From Solibacteraceae bacterium (lineage in GTDB: Bacteria > Acidobacteriota > Terriglobia > Bryobacterales > Bryobacteraceae), in assembly GCA_021324015.1 (NCBI GenBank), contig JAJPJX010000204.1, positions 1 through 41,092 on the forward strand: DNA of 41,092 nucleotides, in the 5' to 3' direction. The translations under genes were made by a program, and so were the position numbers. Of this stretch, positions 26,845-35,221 are shown piece after piece; positions within the stretch are counted from its first letter, which is position 1, and each line of letters starts with the position of its first letter. The notes beneath the pieces were generated by a model. That model did no database searches. It was not told the origin of the DNA and worked only from the letters and a program-made list of their open reading frames with translations.

Positions 26845-26873
26845 TTGACATCGGCCCACCCGCTGCATAGGCT
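26845..26873 (+). promoter_or_regulatory. Sigma-70-like promoter for the GH36-type gene
   Basis: A perfect TTGACA (26845-26850) is followed after exactly 17 bp by TAGGCT (26868-26873), which keeps the important T1, A2 and T6 of the -10 box. Transcription would start near 26880, leaving a 30-nt leader with GGGAG before ATG 26910. This is the only classic -35/-10 pair I found in the window. Confidence 0.55.
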
Positions 26874-26909
26874 GGACTTTTCAGGGCTACAGAATGTGGG
26901 AGTGAATCG

Positions 26910-28940
26910 ATGAACCGGGCGAAAAGGCTAGTTCTCGTTTGTCTCGCGCTGACGGGCGCCGGGTTCGCGGCAGCGGCCACCCGCGTCGAAGGGAAGAGTA
27001 TCCGCGTAGAATTCGACGGCTCCATGCACAGCCGGCTGGTCGCTATTCTGGACGGAAAAGAACGCGTGATGGGTGATTTCACGCCCTCCGAGTTCATCCG
27101 CGTATCGGGGACCGACGTTCAGGATTTTGCTCTTCAAAGCCACACGCGCGAAGTGGTCCATGACCGCCTGGGATCCGGATTCCGCACGGTCCTTACCGGC
27201 ACGGCGCCGTCATTGAAGAAGACGGTAACCGTCACCGTGTACGACCGGTTTCCGCGGATGGCGTTCTTCGACGTCGAATACACGAACACGGGCGCTTCCG
27301 ATCTGGCCATCAGCGGCTGGACCAATCAGCACTACTCCATCACTGCTCCCGACCTTGGTTCCCAGCCGGAGTTCTGGTCGTATCAGAGCGGTTCCTACGA
27401 GAACCGGCCGGATTGGGTGCTGCCGTTGCAGCCGGGATTCCACCAGCGGAACTTTTTGGGGATGAATGCGCCGGATTACGGGGGAGGCACGCCGGTGGTA
27501 GCGGTGTGGCGCCGGGACGCCGGAATCAGCGTGGGCCACGTCGAGATGGCGCCCAAGCTGATCTCCCTGCCGGTGACGGCGGAGGGCCGGGGCCGGGCGA
27601 CCCTGGCGGTGGAATTCCAGCAGAACCAGGTGCTGAAGCCCGGGGCCGCGCTGAAGACCTTTCGAACCTTCGCCGCCGTCTACCATGGCGACTACTTTCG
27701 GACTTTGCGGGACTACCGCGGCGTGATGGTGGCGCAAGGAATCCGCTTCGACGCCGCGCCGGCGGACGCGTTCGGCCCAATCTGGTGCGCCTGGGGTTAC
27801 GGCCGCAAGATCAAGCCCAGCCAGATTTACGACGCCTTGCCGGTGGTAAAGAAACTGGGCTTCACGTGGGTTACTTTGGACGACGGTTGGCAGACCGCAC
27901 AGGGTGACTGGTTCCTGCAACCGCAGAAGTTTCCGAACGGCGACGCGGATATGCGGGCGCTGGTGGACAAGATCCATGCCGAAGGGTTCAAGGCGCAATT
28001 GTGGTGGGCGCCGCTGGCTGCCGACCCCGGAACCGAATTGGTGAAGAACCATCCGGATTGGCTGCTGCTCAATGCCGATGGCAGCAAGCAGAAGATCTCC
28101 TATTGGAATTCGTGGTATCTTTGCCCCGCCGATCCTGCCGTCATCGCATACCACAGAGCCATCGTGAGGAAAGCCATCCAGGACTGGGGCTTCGACGGGC
28201 TCAAACTGGATGGCCAGCACATGAACGGAGCACCGCCCTGCTACAATCCGGCGCACCGGCACGCCCGTCCGGAAGAATCCGTCGAAGGGATGCCGAGGTT
28301 CTTCCAAGCGATTTACGACACGGCCCGCGCGATCAAGCCGGAAGCCCTAGTCGAGTTCTGCCCTTGCGGGACCGCCTATTCTTTCTTTACCCTGCCTTTC
28401 CTGAACATGTCGGTAGCGTCCGATCCGAGGTCTTCGTGGCAGGTGCGCACCAAAGGTAAGACCCTCAAGGCTCTGCAAGGCGATTCCATCGCCTATTTCG
28501 GCGACCACGTGGATATGACGAAAGATGATTTCGCTTCCACCGTGGGGATCGGCGGCGTGGTTGGCACGAACTTCACCTGGCCGGAGGGTTCGGCGGAGCG
28601 AAAGCGGAACGACCTTACGCCCGCGCGAGAACAGGCGTTTGAAAAGTGGCTGCGCATTTACAAAGAGAAGATGCTGTCCCGCGGGGAGTATCTCGGCGAG
28701 TTGTACGACATCGGTTTCGACCGGCCGGAAACCCACGCCATCCGCAAGGATGGCAGCCTGTACTACGCTTTCTACGCCTCGCAGTGGGATGGCACGGTAA
28801 CGCTGCGGGGTCTGTCGAATCGCTCGTACCGGGTCACGGATTACGTGGAAGGCAAGGACCTCGGGACGGTTCGTGGGCCCGATGCGACCCTCACGGTCAA
28901 ATTCGAGAGGCACTTGCTGCTCGAAGCGAGGCCGGAGTAG
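26910..28940 (+). CDS. Secreted GH36-type alpha-galactosidase
   Basis: The 676-aa protein has a Sec leader (AKRLVLVCLALTGAGFAAAA). Residues about 25-285 form the beta-supersandwich domain of the family. The TIM barrel follows, starting FGPIWCAWGYGR and FTWVTLDDGWQ. The nucleophile is probably the aspartate in FDGLKLDG (near 433), matching the clan-D LKxD motif. Next comes EFCPCGTAYSF, and the acid/base is probably the aspartate in VASDPRSSWQVR (near 504). A C-terminal beta domain ends the protein. The enzyme should release terminal alpha-galactosyl residues (or a close relative) outside the cytoplasm. At 676 residues it is within the usual size range. The start is supported by GGGAG 8-9 bp upstream and a good promoter. 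The next gene begins 75 bp downstream. Confidence 0.82.
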   Translation: MNRAKRLVLVCLALTGAGFAAAATRVEGKSIRVEFDGSMHSRLVAILDGKERVMGDFTPSEFIRVSGTDVQDFALQSHTREVVHDRLGSGFRTVLTGTAPSLKKTVTVTVYDRFPRMAFFDVEYTNTGASDLAISGWTNQHYSITAPDLGSQPEFWSYQSGSYENRPDWVLPLQPGFHQRNFLGMNAPDYGGGTPVVAVWRRDAGISVGHVEMAPKLISLPVTAEGRGRATLAVEFQQNQVLKPGAALKTFRTFAAVYHGDYFRTLRDYRGVMVAQGIRFDAAPADAFGPIWCAWGYGRKIKPSQIYDALPVVKKLGFTWVTLDDGWQTAQGDWFLQPQKFPNGDADMRALVDKIHAEGFKAQLWWAPLAADPGTELVKNHPDWLLLNADGSKQKISYWNSWYLCPADPAVIAYHRAIVRKAIQDWGFDGLKLDGQHMNGAPPCYNPAHRHARPEESVEGMPRFFQAIYDTARAIKPEALVEFCPCGTAYSFFTLPFLNMSVASDPRSSWQVRTKGKTLKALQGDSIAYFGDHVDMTKDDFASTVGIGGVVGTNFTWPEGSAERKRNDLTPAREQAFEKWLRIYKEKMLSRGEYLGELYDIGFDRPETHAIRKDGSLYYAFYASQWDGTVTLRGLSNRSYRVTDYVEGKDLGTVRGPDATLTVKFERHLLLEARPE

Positions 28941-29015
28941 CTATAGCCGCAACCACGGAGGGACCTACTGCCCCTTGTTAAAAGGAGTAACAGATTCTAA
29001 ACTATCAGTATATTT

Positions 29016-30620
29016 ATGGCGGACGGGCGAAAAGGTCTCCTACTCATAGGGCTGCTGGCGTCGGTGGCTTCGATCCCGGCACAGCTTCGTGCCGGCGCGG
29101 GGAAGCCGGAGGGTTGGGTTCCAATCCGGTGGGATGGCGGGCCACTCGAAGTCAGCCGCCGGGCCAAAGACACGGCGCTGGCAGGCAGACCCGCGCAGCG
29201 CGAGGCGATCGGCCGGTGGTACGATCCTGCCACCCTCGACCTGCTTAGAGGCACTCCCCTCAACTGCATCCTGGTCACCCTGAGCGCCGGAGCCGACCCG
29301 GAACTGGAAGAGCGGCAGCACCTGCTGGTGCGGGAATACGCGCGGGTGGCACGGCAGCGTGGAATCGCCGTGTTGGGGATCGTTCATCCCGGCTCGAGTC
29401 CGGTGAAGGCAGCCATCGCCGCCGCAGGAGCGGGCCTGGACGGACTGGTGCTGGACGGGGATTTTTCTGAGGAGTCGAAGTTCATGGCGGCGCTGGAATC
29501 CGCGCTGCGCGAGCAGAACAGCGAGGCGCTGGTGATCCCGATCGCGCGGCACGCCTCCTCTGTCGGTATGGCCGACACCACGCCGGCGATTGCAGATCCG
29601 CCGCCCCTGGCCCCGCTGGCGGTGGCAGGCGTGCGTCCCAGCGCCCGCGACCTGGCCGATATGGGCATCCGCGCGGGCGCCTCGGCGGAACCGTGGATCG
29701 AGTCGAATATCTGGATGGTGCGGTTCCTGCGCTTCCAGAGTGGCCGGCGCCCGATCTGGATCGACCAGCAGCCGAACCCCAGCGCCGCCGGAGATTACAT
29801 TCGATGCGTGGCAGATGCCGCGGTCGCCGGCGGGCGGTGGATGGTGTCCCTGGACGACGATCTGCGCATGAGACTTTATCAGAGGGACGCGGCGGCGCTG
29901 GCCACCTGGCAGAGGATCGCTTCTTATCTCCGGTTTGCCGAGGATCACGCGGATTGGCGCGGGTTCCAGCCCTACGGAAACGTGGGCGTCCTTTTCGACG
30001 CGGCTGCCCAGGACGCTGAGTTTGCCGACGAATACCTGAACCTGGTGGCGCGCCGCCAGGTGCCGTACCGCTTGATCCCGCGGTCCAGCCTCAGGCCTGC
30101 GGCTCTGGCGGGTTTTCGGGCGGTGCTGGCGCCCACGCTGGCGCCCCCCACCGAAACCGAACGGAAAATCCTGCGGGATTTCGCCGAGCAGGGCGGACTC
30201 CTGGTGACGGGCCCCGCGTGGGGCAACCCACCGAAGGACGATCCCTACGCCGAGGTTCCCACCGGGAAAGGGCGCGTGGCGGTTTACAGAGAAGATCCGC
30301 CGGACCCGGGAGATCTCGCCAGAGACCTGCTGGAACTGCTGCCGCCCGAAGTCATGGGCTTGAGCGTGTTCAATGTCCCTTCCACGATTTCCTATGCCAG
30401 CACCACCGCTTCCGGCAAATCCGTTCTGATCCAGTTGCTGAACTATGCCGGAACGCCCTCGGTTCGCGTGACGGTTCGTTTCAACGGCATCTTCAAAACG
30501 GCGCGGCTATACACACCGGAGAACCCGCCGGCCGAATTGGCGGCGCGCGCCACCGCCGACGGCCGGACCGAAGTTGCCATCCCCAGGTTGGAGGCCTGGG
30601 CGGCGCTGATTTTGGAGTAA
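29016..30620 (+). CDS. Secreted glycosidase-like protein of unknown family
   Basis: The 534-aa protein begins with a Sec leader (LLLIGLLASVASIPAQLRAG). I do not recognise a named family. Residues about 60-330 alternate hydrophobic strands and helices like a degenerate TIM barrel (CILVTLSAGADPELE, GIAVLGIVHPGS, GLDGLVLDGDFSEE, NIWMVRFLRFQSGRRPIWID). Residues about 310-410 look like a Rossmann/amidotransferase-like domain (NVGVLFDAAAQDAEFADEY, RKILRDFAEQGGLLVTGP), with FAEQGG shared word for word with the 987-aa protein at 21662. A C-terminal beta-sandwich follows (SVLIQLLNYAGTPSVRVTV). The layout resembles GH42-like enzymes but obvious paired catalytic glutamates are not seen, so it may be non-catalytic. 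A weak -10-like TATCAG lies 7 nt before the start, and no SD is adjacent. It ends 14 bp before the DUF362 gene. Confidence 0.65.
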   Translation: MADGRKGLLLIGLLASVASIPAQLRAGAGKPEGWVPIRWDGGPLEVSRRAKDTALAGRPAQREAIGRWYDPATLDLLRGTPLNCILVTLSAGADPELEERQHLLVREYARVARQRGIAVLGIVHPGSSPVKAAIAAAGAGLDGLVLDGDFSEESKFMAALESALREQNSEALVIPIARHASSVGMADTTPAIADPPPLAPLAVAGVRPSARDLADMGIRAGASAEPWIESNIWMVRFLRFQSGRRPIWIDQQPNPSAAGDYIRCVADAAVAGGRWMVSLDDDLRMRLYQRDAAALATWQRIASYLRFAEDHADWRGFQPYGNVGVLFDAAAQDAEFADEYLNLVARRQVPYRLIPRSSLRPAALAGFRAVLAPTLAPPTETERKILRDFAEQGGLLVTGPAWGNPPKDDPYAEVPTGKGRVAVYREDPPDPGDLARDLLELLPPEVMGLSVFNVPSTISYASTTASGKSVLIQLLNYAGTPSVRVTVRFNGIFKTARLYTPENPPAELAARATADGRTEVAIPRLEAWAALILE

Positions 30621-30634
30621 CCAAGGAGAATTCC

Positions 30635-31888
30635 ATGCCAGACGCTCATCGCATTGTTACCCGGCGCGACATGTTCGCCGCTGCCGGACTGGCCGCCGGC
30701 GCCCTGACTGTGGACGGCGCCCGCGCAGCGGCGCCCGCGGTTTCCGTGCCTACGGCGCCGGTATCGGTAGCCAAAATCGCCAGCTATGATCAGGACCTCG
30801 TCGCTCAGTTCCAGCAGATGTTCGACGAGATCGGAGGGATCGGCCACCTGGTGCGCGGCAAGACCGTGGCCATGAAAGTGAACCTCACCGGTGCGTCCGG
30901 CCGCGGCCGGCATGTCGGTCTCACCGCCGGGCAAACCAGTTGGGTGCACCCCAACGTGGTCGGCGCGCTCACCGCCGTCTTCGCCAAACAGGGAGCCAGG
31001 CGCATCCGGATCCTGGAAAGCACGTTCCGAAAAAACTACGGGGCGCCGCTCGAGGACACTCTGCTCAATGATGGATGGGACGTCGCCGGCATCAAGAGCG
31101 CGGGCCCGCTGGTGGAATTCGAGGACACCAACGGACTTGGCCAAGCCAAGCAGTATTCCGTCCTCAAGGTGAAGAGCCGCCCGTACATTTTCCCGGCCTT
31201 CAGCCTGAACCACTCTTACGAGGACTGCGACTTTTTCGTGAGCGTGGCGAAGATGAAAAACCACGAGGAGCTGGGCATCACGCTGTCCATGAAGAACCTT
31301 TTCGGCATCACACCGGAGTTGCTGTACGGGCTGGCCCCCAAGCCCCCGGGAGCTTCACCGTGGGTCCGCGAGCGCGTCTTCCATTACGGCCAGGTGCCGC
31401 CGCCCGCCGGCGTTCCCCAGGAGATCGACCCCAGCTCCGACCGGTACGAGGGCTGGCGGATGCCGCGGCTGCTCACCGATCTGTGCGGGGCGCGGCCCAT
31501 CGACCTGGCGGTTCTGGACGGCATCGAAACCATCATCGGCGGCGAGGGCACGGGGATGCCGGGCACCAAGCACGCCAAGCCCGGCCTCCTGGTGGTGGGG
31601 CGCAATTGCGTGTGCACCGACGCCGTGGCTGCCGCCACCATGGGCTACAATCCGCGCGCGGGCCGGCACGAAGCGCCTTTTCGCCTGTACAAGAATCCCA
31701 AGGGTCACCCCCCGGAGCAATTGGTTCCGCCGGGAGAAACTCAGCAATACGCGGACAACACCATGCTGATGGGTGAAGGCGCCGGCATCGGGACGGCGGA
31801 CCTCAGCCGGATCGATCTCCGCGGTGTCCCTATCAAGGACGCCATGTACGATTACGAAGCCCACTGGAAGGGCCAGGCGCCAGTCTAA
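30635..31888 (+). CDS. Tat-exported DUF362 domain protein
   Basis: I start this protein at ATG 30635, which follows AAGGAGA; the frame is open further upstream but those codons overlap the previous gene. The 417 residues begin with a twin-arginine leader (IVTRRDMFAAAGLAAGAL). The mature part matches DUF362. It has the strand KTVAMKVNLTG, then WVHPNVVGALTAVFAKQGARRIRILES, a central VSVAKMKNHEELGITLSMKNLFGI, and VVGRNCVCTDAVAAATMGYNP near the end. DUF362 proteins often accompany iron-sulfur or sugar enzymes, and their reaction is not established. The ferredoxin-like CxxCxxC cluster found in some relatives is absent here. The gene sits 14 bp after a glycosidase-like gene, indicating an operon, and converges with the RraA-like gene 9 bp away. 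Confidence 0.82.
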   Translation: MPDAHRIVTRRDMFAAAGLAAGALTVDGARAAAPAVSVPTAPVSVAKIASYDQDLVAQFQQMFDEIGGIGHLVRGKTVAMKVNLTGASGRGRHVGLTAGQTSWVHPNVVGALTAVFAKQGARRIRILESTFRKNYGAPLEDTLLNDGWDVAGIKSAGPLVEFEDTNGLGQAKQYSVLKVKSRPYIFPAFSLNHSYEDCDFFVSVAKMKNHEELGITLSMKNLFGITPELLYGLAPKPPGASPWVRERVFHYGQVPPPAGVPQEIDPSSDRYEGWRMPRLLTDLCGARPIDLAVLDGIETIIGGEGTGMPGTKHAKPGLLVVGRNCVCTDAVAAATMGYNPRAGRHEAPFRLYKNPKGHPPEQLVPPGETQQYADNTMLMGEGAGIGTADLSRIDLRGVPIKDAMYDYEAHWKGQAPV

Positions 31889-31897
31889 AGCGCAAAC

Positions 31898-32779
31898 CTA
31901 CTTTTTCTGCTGCCTGGCGGCCGCCTTGGACTTGGCCCGCTCCAGGCCGATCTGGTCGAGGAACTGCCGGGACGCTTGCGCCACTTCCGCCGCGTTCTCG
32001 CGCGGTACGACCACCACGCCGTCGCCGTCGGCGATGACCACGTCGCCGGGCCGCACCAGCACCCCGCCGCAGGTCACGGGGCGGTTCACGGACTCCAGTT
32101 CGTTGCGTCCGGGGCGGATGCCGCGCGCCAGGCGCCGGTAGTAGGCGGGCACCTTCTCCGCAATGATCTCGTCGCTGTCCGCGAGTCCGCCGCTGGTGAC
32201 CACTCCCACCATGCCCTTCCGGTGCCACGACATAATGTTGTTCGAGCCGATGCTACGGGACTCGCCGTCCTCGGTAGCGTCAATCACGAGAACCGCACCC
32301 GGGAACAAAACGTCCTGGAACGTCTCGGGAGTGATGTCGCGATACCACCGGCCGATGCGCTGCTGATCCATCTGGTACTCGCGCTTGTTGGTGGGAACAT
32401 AGCGCGCGGTTACGGCGATCCCGACGATGCGGTGCGTAAAGTTTTCGGTGTCGCGCCAAAGAGTCTTGATGTCCGGATGCATGATTCCAACATCCTTCAG
32501 CCCCACCACGTCCATGCCATCCGAGACATCGGACACGCGCAAGTCCTCGAACAGGGCAAGGATGCGTTGATTGTCTTCCTGCGAATATTCCTTATACGGG
32601 ATGAACAGCTTGACCTTGTCGGGCAAGGGCCCCTGGACCATTTGGGCCGGGGGCGGCTTAGGCGCCCGGGCCTGCGCCTGGGCGGGCGGTGTCTGCGCCT
32701 GGGCGATCCCGATGATGGCCCACAAGCCGGCTGCAGCGGCTAGTGCGGGAACCAAAGCCGGTGATTCTTGAAGTGCCAT
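31898..32779 (-). CDS. RraA-like protein with signal peptide
   Basis: The 293-aa protein has an N-terminal hydrophobic stretch (LVPALAAAAGLWAIIGIAQAQ, about 9-29), then a Pro/Ala/Gln-rich linker before the RraA domain (about 65-285). Family marks include RVSDVSDGMDVVGL, FPGAVLVIDATEDG, RKGMVGVVTSGG and the closing PGDVVIADGDGVVVVP. The family includes 4-hydroxy-4-methyl-2-oxoglutarate/oxaloacetate aldolases, the RNase E inhibitor RraA, and many proteins of unknown reaction. The usual DGxxRD signature, whose Arg-Asp pair serves catalysis in the aldolases, here reads SGGLADSD, so the arginine is replaced by alanine while an aspartate is kept. A canonical aldolase is therefore doubtful. Export also excludes an RNase E role. 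It follows a 62-aa gene by 24 bp on the same strand. Confidence 0.78.
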   Translation of the reverse strand: MALQESPALVPALAAAAGLWAIIGIAQAQTPPAQAQARAPKPPPAQMVQGPLPDKVKLFIPYKEYSQEDNQRILALFEDLRVSDVSDGMDVVGLKDVGIMHPDIKTLWRDTENFTHRIVGIAVTARYVPTNKREYQMDQQRIGRWYRDITPETFQDVLFPGAVLVIDATEDGESRSIGSNNIMSWHRKGMVGVVTSGGLADSDEIIAEKVPAYYRRLARGIRPGRNELESVNRPVTCGGVLVRPGDVVIADGDGVVVVPRENAAEVAQASRQFLDQIGLERAKSKAAARQQKK

Positions 32780-32803
32780 GTCACTGGGCGCAGGCGGCAG
32801 GGG

Positions 32804-32992
32804 TCACAACCCGTGCTTGCGCTCGAACTCCTCCAGGGTCATCTTGCCCTGGCGGATCTGTTCCACGCTGTCTTGTACGGATTCCAACTCTCCGGGAGTG
32901 AGCGGAGCGTCGGTGTCGAGTAGGGACTCCAGATACCGCTGTGCCGCGTGCAAAGCGGTCTCGGATGGTTCGAGCTGCCGTTTCGCGGTCAT
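32804..32992 (-). CDS. Small hypothetical protein (62 aa)
   Basis: The ATG at 32992 is preceded by GGGAGG 5-6 bp upstream, a strong ribosome site, which supports a real gene. The protein is hydrophilic, without signal or membrane segment. It appears mainly helical (SETALHAAQRYLESLL, GELESVQDSVEQIRQ) and ends in KMTLEEFERKHGL. I do not recognise it. Its size and charge would suit a regulator or antitoxin-like partner, but no toxin gene is adjacent. It is followed after 24 bp by the RraA-like gene and is divergent from the membrane protein at 33034, with only 41 bp between the starts. Confidence 0.6.
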   Translation of the reverse strand: MTAKRQLEPSETALHAAQRYLESLLDTDAPLTPGELESVQDSVEQIRQGKMTLEEFERKHGL

Positions 32993-33021
32993 GGGCGACC
33001 TCCCGCTAATAGCCTACCATT

Positions 33022-33027
33022 TAAAAT
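33022..33027 (+). promoter_or_regulatory. Candidate -10 element (TAAAAT) six bases before a TTG start
   Basis: TAAAAT ends 6 nt before TTG 33034, so transcription would begin on the start codon. There is no Shine-Dalgarno. The first base of the hexamer also begins an in-frame TAA, so translation cannot start further upstream. Confidence 0.45.
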
Positions 33028-33033
33028 AATCGT

Positions 33034-35211
33034 TTGCCCTCCCTGATTCCGATCCTGGCCGGCGCGTTGTTCACCCTGGCAACCTGTTACGCGCTGGGCA
33101 ACCTGTGCCTGCGCGCGCTCGCGGTCCCCCGCCCGGTGATCCTGGCCACCGGCGCCGCGGCGCTCGCCAACTTGGTCTTCGTGCTCCTGCTTGTGGGCCT
33201 CGCGGGAGCGCCGGCCTTCGCCCTGGTGGGCGTCGTTTCGCTTGGGGCCTGGTGGCGTATCCGCACCCCGTTGCTTCGCGACCCCGAAAAGACTCCGCTC
33301 GATCGGATCAGCCGTGGGCTGCTGGCCGCCGCTCTGGGCATCTACGCGCTGGTCTACTTCATTCACGCGTTGGCGCCCGAAATCCAGCCCGACGGCATCA
33401 GCTATCACCTGGGCCTGGTGGCCGAGTATCTGCGCCTGGGCACTTTTCCCGCGCGCGTGGGCTTCTACGAAATGGTGCCCCAGGGTCTGGAGATGCTGTT
33501 CCTGTTCGCCTTCGCCTTCGGGCGCCACTCGGCGGCCAAGCTGGTGCATTTCGTGCTCCTGCTGGCCACCCTGCCGCTCTTCCGGGCCATCGGCCGCCGC
33601 CTGGGCCTCGCGGACCTGGCCTCCTGGCTGGCCGCCGCGCTCTACTTCTGCGCCCCCGTAGTGGCGGTGAGCGGAACCTCTTCGTATACCGATGCCGCGC
33701 TGGTGTTTTTCACGCTGGCGGCGTTCTACCTGTTGCTGGTCTGGCGGCAGGAAGGCGACGACCGCTACCTTCTGCCCGCCGGAGTGGCGGCTGGCTTCGG
33801 CTACGCGGTGAAGTTTCCGGGGATCATCCTCCTGCCGCTGGCGCTCCTCTTCGTCTTGCTGAGCGGCGGGCGCAAAGCCCGCCAGTTCGCGCTCCTGCTG
33901 GGCGGAGGCGCGCTGATGCTGGCGCCCTGGATGCTACGCGACGCCATCCTGGCAGGCAACCCGCTGGCCCCGCTGTTCAACCGCTGGTTCCCCAATCCCT
34001 ACTTCCACGCCTTCACCGAACAGGAACTGGCCCGCAACCTTTCCTCTTATGCCGGCGTCCGCCTGCTGGAGGCGCCCTGGCAGTTGGCCGTGGGCGGCAA
34101 GCTGCAAGGCATCTTCGGGCCGCTGCTGCTGGCACTGCCGCTGGGCCTGCTGGCGCTCGGCTGGCGCGCCGGACGCCTCTGCTGGCTGGCCGCAGCGCTC
34201 CTGGCCGCCCCCTGGTTCGCCAACCACGGCGCGCGCTTCCTGATGCCGGCTTTCCCCTTCCTGGCGCTGGCCCTCGCCATGGTGCTGCCCCGTCCGGCCG
34301 CCTGGGCTTGCCTGGCGCTGGAGGCGGTGGCCTGCTGGCCGGCGGTGGTGGACCTATACACCCTGCCCTACACCTGGCGCCTGCACGCCCCACCGTTGGC
34401 CGCCGCCCTGCGCCTGGAACCCGAGTCCGAGTACCTCTACCGCGCCACCGCCGAGTACAAGATCGCCGGCATGATCGAGCAGGAGACCCGGCCCGGCGAG
34501 AAGATCTTTTCCCTTATTTCCGGACCGCGCGCCTACGTGGATCGCGAGATGCTCGAATACTGGCACTCGGCCCGGGCAGACCAGTTGCTGGACACCCTGA
34601 AAGTCGCCAGCCTCTATCAGGACGCGCCGCTTTACGACGTGACCGCCCTGTTTCCGCAGCAGGTTTTGCGCGGCGTGCGCTTCCGTCTCACCCGTGCCCA
34701 CCCCGGCGAATGGTGCGTGCATGAGGTGCGCCTCTTCCTCGGCGAAGACCGCGTCTACAGCAGCCCGCAGTGGTACCTGCGCGCGCGGCCGGAACCCTGG
34801 GAAGCCCCCGCCGCGTTCGATGACAACCTGGCCACCCGCTGGCGAACATGGGAGCCCATGCGCCCCGGCATGTACCTGGAGGCCGATTTCGACCGCCCGC
34901 AAGTTCTCACCAGCGCCCTCATGATCTCTCACACGCCGGTCTACCAGGTGCCCTTCGAAATCGACGGCCAGGGCATGGACGGCAAGTGGCATCTGCTCTC
35001 CAGCGAGCCGCGCGTCACGGTGCGCCCGCGCGAAGAACTGCGCCGCTGGGCGGCACAGGCCGTCCGGCGCGCCGGCTACCGCTATCTGCTGGCAGCCGAC
35101 ACTGCGGAGGGCAACGGCCTGCTGACGAAAGATATGCTCGCCCGCCTGCACGATTGGGACCTGGAAATCGCCGGCCAGGTGGGCAACGTGTATCTCTTCC
35201 GGGTGCGATAA
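33034..35211 (+). CDS. Polytopic GT-C-type glycosyltransferase-like membrane protein
   Basis: The 725-aa protein has about ten or more hydrophobic helices within residues 1-450. The first large loop contains APEIQPDGISYHLGLVAEYL, where the acidic residue and His/Tyr pattern recall the catalytic loop of GT-C enzymes such as ArnT and protein O-mannosyltransferases. It should transfer sugars from a polyprenyl-phosphate donor on the periplasmic side; donor and acceptor are unknown. From about residue 450 to the end is a soluble domain with VNEVRLFL-like beta pattern (WCVHEVRLFLGEDRVY, FDDNLATRWRTWEPM), resembling a discoidin/F5-8C carbohydrate-binding module. The start is TTG 33034, the first possible in-frame start after a TAA, giving the first membrane helix directly. 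rmuC starts 10 bp after the stop. Confidence 0.75.
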   Translation: MPSLIPILAGALFTLATCYALGNLCLRALAVPRPVILATGAAALANLVFVLLLVGLAGAPAFALVGVVSLGAWWRIRTPLLRDPEKTPLDRISRGLLAAALGIYALVYFIHALAPEIQPDGISYHLGLVAEYLRLGTFPARVGFYEMVPQGLEMLFLFAFAFGRHSAAKLVHFVLLLATLPLFRAIGRRLGLADLASWLAAALYFCAPVVAVSGTSSYTDAALVFFTLAAFYLLLVWRQEGDDRYLLPAGVAAGFGYAVKFPGIILLPLALLFVLLSGGRKARQFALLLGGGALMLAPWMLRDAILAGNPLAPLFNRWFPNPYFHAFTEQELARNLSSYAGVRLLEAPWQLAVGGKLQGIFGPLLLALPLGLLALGWRAGRLCWLAAALLAAPWFANHGARFLMPAFPFLALALAMVLPRPAAWACLALEAVACWPAVVDLYTLPYTWRLHAPPLAAALRLEPESEYLYRATAEYKIAGMIEQETRPGEKIFSLISGPRAYVDREMLEYWHSARADQLLDTLKVASLYQDAPLYDVTALFPQQVLRGVRFRLTRAHPGEWCVHEVRLFLGEDRVYSSPQWYLRARPEPWEAPAAFDDNLATRWRTWEPMRPGMYLEADFDRPQVLTSALMISHTPVYQVPFEIDGQGMDGKWHLLSSEPRVTVRPREELRRWAAQAVRRAGYRYLLAADTAEGNGLLTKDMLARLHDWDLEIAGQVGNVYLFRVR

Positions 35212-35221
35212 TTCTCCCCAG

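Noticed and set aside
30218-30634. 139-codon in-frame extension upstream of the DUF362 start
   Set aside because: It overlaps the end of the preceding gene, is Arg-rich without pattern, and the ATG at 30635 has both an SD and the Tat leader.
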